Made by a program: the position numbers and the translations under genes. DNA of 16,189 nt, from assembly GCA_023262945.1 (NCBI GenBank), contig JALQXY010000095.1, forward strand, positions 1 through 16,189. The letters are read 5' to 3'. Shown piece by piece: positions 14,411 to 16,189 of this stretch (its first letter is position 1; the number at the start of each line of letters is the position of its first letter). This stretch comes from Rickettsiales bacterium (lineage in GTDB: Bacteria; Pseudomonadota; Alphaproteobacteria; Rickettsiales; UBA1997). The notes below the pieces were generated by a model that worked only from the letters and a program-made list of their open reading frames with translations, was not told the DNA's origin and ran no database searches.

Positions 14411-15601
14411 CTATGCCAAAACTTTACTTACTACTCCTGCACCTACTGTTCTACCACCCTCACGAATGGCAAATCTTAGACCTTCTTCCATAGCTATAGG
14501 GCATATTAACTCAACTGTTAATTTGACATTGTCTCCTGGCATAACCATCTCAACATCGCTAGGTAATTCAACAGATCCAGTAACGTCAGTTGTACGGAAG
14601 TAGAATTGTGGACGATAATTTTTGAAGAATGGAGTGTGTCTACCACCTTCTTCTTTAGTTAATATATAAACTTCACATTCAAATTTTACATGAGGAGTTA
14701 TAGTACCTGGTTTACATAATACTTGACCACGCTCAACATCTTCTTTTTTAGTACCACGCAATAAAACACCAGCATTATCACCTGCTCTTCCTTCATCTAG
14801 AAGTTTTCTAAACATTTCAATACCTGTGCAAGTTGTTTTTTGGGTATTTCTTATACCAACAATCTCAACTTCTTCGTTGACTTTGATTATACCGCGCTCT
14901 ATACGACCAGTAACAACAGTACCACGACCAGATATAGAGAAAACGTCTTCGATAGGCATTAAGAATGACTGATCTACTGGACGAGATGGTTCTGGAATGA
15001 ATGAGTCTACAGCATTAGCTAATTCTTTCATAGCACCTTCACCAATATCAGATTCTTCGCCTTCTAGAGCTTTCAATGCAGATCCTTTTATAATAGGAAC
15101 ATCATCTCCTGGGAAATCGTATTTGCTTAATAGTTCGCGTATTTCCATTTCTACTAGTTCTAATAGCTCTGGATCATCTACCATGTCAACTTTGTTAAGG
15201 AATACTACTATGGCAGGAACGCCAACTTGTTTAGCTAATAATATATGTTCACGAGTTTGAGGCATAGGACCATCAGCAGCAGAAACTACTAAGATAGCTC
15301 CATCCATTTGAGCTGCACCAGTTATCATATTTTTTACATAATCAGCGTGACCTGGACAGTCAACGTGGGCGTAATGACGATTTTCAGTTTCATATTCAAC
15401 GTGAGCGGTGTTAATAGTTATACCACGCTCTTTTTCTTCTGGAGCGGCATCTATTTGATCATAACCACGCTTTTCAGCCATACCTTGTTTAGCTAAGTAA
15501 GAAGTAATAGCAGCAGTTAGAGTAGTTTTACCATGATCAACGTGTCCTATAGTACCTATGTTAACATGTGGTTTATTACGCTCGAAAGTTTGTTTAGACA
15601 T
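14411..15601 (-). CDS. tuf: Elongation factor Tu
   Basis: EF-Tu is the GTPase that delivers aminoacyl-tRNA to the ribosome. The 396-residue product is full length. The G domain has GHVDHGKT (G1) at 19-26, RGITINTAH (G2) at 59-67, DCPGH (G3) at 81-85, NKVD (G4) at 136-139 and GSAL (G5) at 173-176. The beta-barrel domains II and III follow and the protein ends in VVSKVLA. The gene looks less AT-rich than its ribosomal neighbours, as expected for strong purifying and codon selection. It heads the block: neither fusA, rpsG nor rpsL is upstream, where they sit in the classical str operon. No Shine-Dalgarno sequence is obvious before the ATG. Confidence 0.99.
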   Translation of the reverse strand: MSKQTFERNKPHVNIGTIGHVDHGKTTLTAAITSYLAKQGMAEKRGYDQIDAAPEEKERGITINTAHVEYETENRHYAHVDCPGHADYVKNMITGAAQMDGAILVVSAADGPMPQTREHILLAKQVGVPAIVVFLNKVDMVDDPELLELVEMEIRELLSKYDFPGDDVPIIKGSALKALEGEESDIGEGAMKELANAVDSFIPEPSRPVDQSFLMPIEDVFSISGRGTVVTGRIERGIIKVNEEVEIVGIRNTQKTTCTGIEMFRKLLDEGRAGDNAGVLLRGTKKEDVERGQVLCKPGTITPHVKFECEVYILTKEEGGRHTPFFKNYRPQFYFRTTDVTGSVELPSDVEMVMPGDNVKLTVELICPIAMEEGLRFAIREGGRTVGAGVVSKVLA

Positions 15602-15639
15602 ATTCGCTTATACAATTAAAAACTATTAAAATAAAATAG

Positions 15640-15681
15640 ACAAGGATTTACCTTGTACGTGGTTAAAACATTAAATTAACC
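15640..15681 (-). promoter_or_regulatory. Two tandem hairpins in the putative tuf leader
   Basis: On the minus strand, GGTTAA and TTAACC (15681-15661, 9-nt loop) are followed 4 nt later by ACAAGG and CCTTGT (15656-15640, 5-nt loop). Both have perfect 6-bp stems. They end 38 nt before the tuf start codon. If transcribed they form two small stems in the 5' leader. The second could instead be an operator-like palindrome overlapping a TTGTCT that resembles a -35 box. Function is unknown. Confidence 0.35.
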
Positions 15682-15732
15682 TTAAAAAACAGCAAAATTA
15701 CTAAAAGCAAACCAAGATTAACTTAAAGAAAT

Positions 15733-15761
15733 TTTATCACTCTATTATGCTTAAATAGCAA
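15733..15761 (-). promoter_or_regulatory. Candidate sigma-70-type promoter for tuf
   Basis: On the minus strand TTGCTA (15761-15756) and GATAAA (15738-15733) are separated by 17 nt, each matching the -35 and -10 consensus at 4 of 6 positions. A start near 15727 would give a leader of about 125 nt including the two hairpins. In such AT-rich DNA other matches exist (for example TTGTCT and TTTAAT closer to tuf), so this is one weak candidate among several. Confidence 0.25.
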
Positions 15762-15964
15762 AAAAATAAATTAAGGAAATGCATCTTAATTAGATGATGA
15801 TTTATTTTGCAAGGAGTTTTTTTTATTTTAAAGAAACTTATTAAAAATAAAACAAAAAGATAATTAAAAAATCAAAATAACGCGACACAAATGACATAGA
15901 AAGATTTAGCTTTCAAATAATTTGAACTACAAATGACACAAAAATTACGAAGTAATTTTGAGTA

Positions 15965-16138
15965 ATACCAATTCCCACCTAAAAAAACATATACAAAAAC
16001 TAAACAATCTGACTTTATCTTTTTGGCCAAAAATTGCAAAAAGCCTTAAGTCCTATAGGTATAGGACTTGCATTTTTTATAATTTTTATCTTAAAAAATA
16101 TTTTGTCATATTGTTTATTTTTAGATGGGAATTGGTAT
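15965..16138. mobile_element. MITE-like element with 21-bp terminal inverted repeats
   Basis: The ends at 15965-15985 and 16118-16138 are inverted copies with one mismatch in 21, starting ATACCAATTCCCA. The element is 174 bp, AT-rich and has no protein-like reading frame. Near the middle is an internal palindrome at 16048-16069: arms AAGTCCTATA and TATAGGACTT around GG. The right end plus 15 bp inside it recurs at 181-216 in the left flank. Size, terminal inverted repeats and recurrence fit a non-autonomous miniature element moved by an IS transposase. A target-site duplication is not clear; a TA dinucleotide lies near both ends. The cognate IS family is not identifiable here. Confidence 0.6.
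16048..16069. repeat. Palindrome inside the MITE-like element
   Basis: Perfect 10-bp arms flank a 2-bp GG centre. On the plus strand the palindrome is followed by GCATTTTTT, so it could act as a terminator-like hairpin for plus-strand transcripts. It contains several G-C pairs in an otherwise very AT-rich element, which makes it stand out. Confidence 0.5.
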
Positions 16139-16189
16139 AATTTGTAACTTACTACAAAATTAAGACCCCTGCGAATCGCATCAATTCCT

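Larger units (their letters stand above)
15602..15964. other. Non-coding region upstream of tuf
   Basis: This AT-rich gap holds no recognisable gene, tRNA or rRNA. It should carry the main promoter and 5' leader of the tuf-ribosomal transcript. Two hairpins (15640-15656 and 15661-15681) lie close to tuf. Further out are a short palindrome at 15912-15926 (7-bp arms, 1-nt centre), an 8-bp hairpin at 15941-15959, and a 10-bp direct repeat ACAAATGACA at 15887-15896 and 15929-15938 with a 42-bp period. Confidence 0.5.

Noticed and set aside
14997..15260. Plus-strand 87-codon open frame opposite tuf
   Set aside because: Ser/Thr/Asn-rich antisense shadow of the highly conserved EF-Tu G domain, with no independent support.
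15602..15960. tRNA genes upstream of tuf (as in some Rickettsia)
   Set aside because: I looked for acceptor/T-arm motifs on both strands and found no cloverleaf. Any such tRNAs would have to lie beyond the window.
15958..16140. 60-codon plus-strand open frame near the right end
   Set aside because: It coincides almost exactly with the MITE-like element and its ends are translations of the terminal inverted repeats. There is no ribosome-binding site or protein-like composition.
1..16189. CRISPR array, prophage, secretion or toxin-antitoxin system
   Set aside because: No spaced repeat array, no phage or toxin-like genes. Essentially all coding space is accounted for by translation-related genes, secY, adk and rpoA.

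Overview
The window is an AT-rich stretch of bacterial chromosome (by eye roughly 30% G+C). It is almost filled by one co-oriented block of translation genes on the minus strand, between about 15601 and 512. In transcription order the block is: tuf; the S10 set (rpsJ, rplC, rplD, rplW, rplB, rpsS, rplV, rpsC, rplP, rpmC, rpsQ); the spc set (rplN, rplX, rplE, rpsN, rpsH, rplF, rplR, rpsE, rpmD, rplO, secY); adk; the alpha set (rpsM, rpsK, rpoA, rplQ); and finally rplS. All 29 genes look intact. Only rpmC (57 codons) is small enough to be missed by a length-filtered ORF search.

The order secY-adk-rpsM, the Zn-free 101-residue S14, the low G+C and the absence of rpsL, rpsG and fusA upstream of tuf suggest an alphaproteobacterium with a reduced genome. 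A Rickettsiales-type or similar intracellular lineage fits best. This is an inference from gene order and composition. Species and genus cannot be read from the window.

The layout is very tight. Most gaps are 1-20 nt, with short overlaps at rplD/rplW (11 nt), rpsE/rpmD (14 nt) and secY/adk (4 nt, ATGA). The larger internal gaps are before secY (56 nt), adk to rpsM (102 nt, with an AT hairpin) and rpsK to rpoA (41 nt). Clear Shine-Dalgarno sequences are rare; rplC, rplV and rpsC have them. rpsC and rpsM start with GTG. The products form the core of both ribosomal subunits, EF-Tu, the SecYEG channel subunit, adenylate kinase and the RNA polymerase alpha subunit, so the block is a growth-rate-linked expression unit.

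Both flanks are non-coding and hold mobile-element traces. On the right (15602-16189) are a putative tuf leader with two small hairpins and a 174-bp MITE-like element with 21-bp terminal inverted repeats and an internal palindrome. On the left (1-511) are a terminator-like hairpin after rplS, two further inverted repeats, and a 36-bp sequence that matches the right end of the MITE-like element at 35 of 36 bases. The ribosomal block therefore lies between two ends of the same repeat family.

No new defence, metabolic or secretion system is visible. The points worth a second look are rplS appended to the alpha operon, the tuf-first arrangement, the flanking repeat element and the tuf leader structures.
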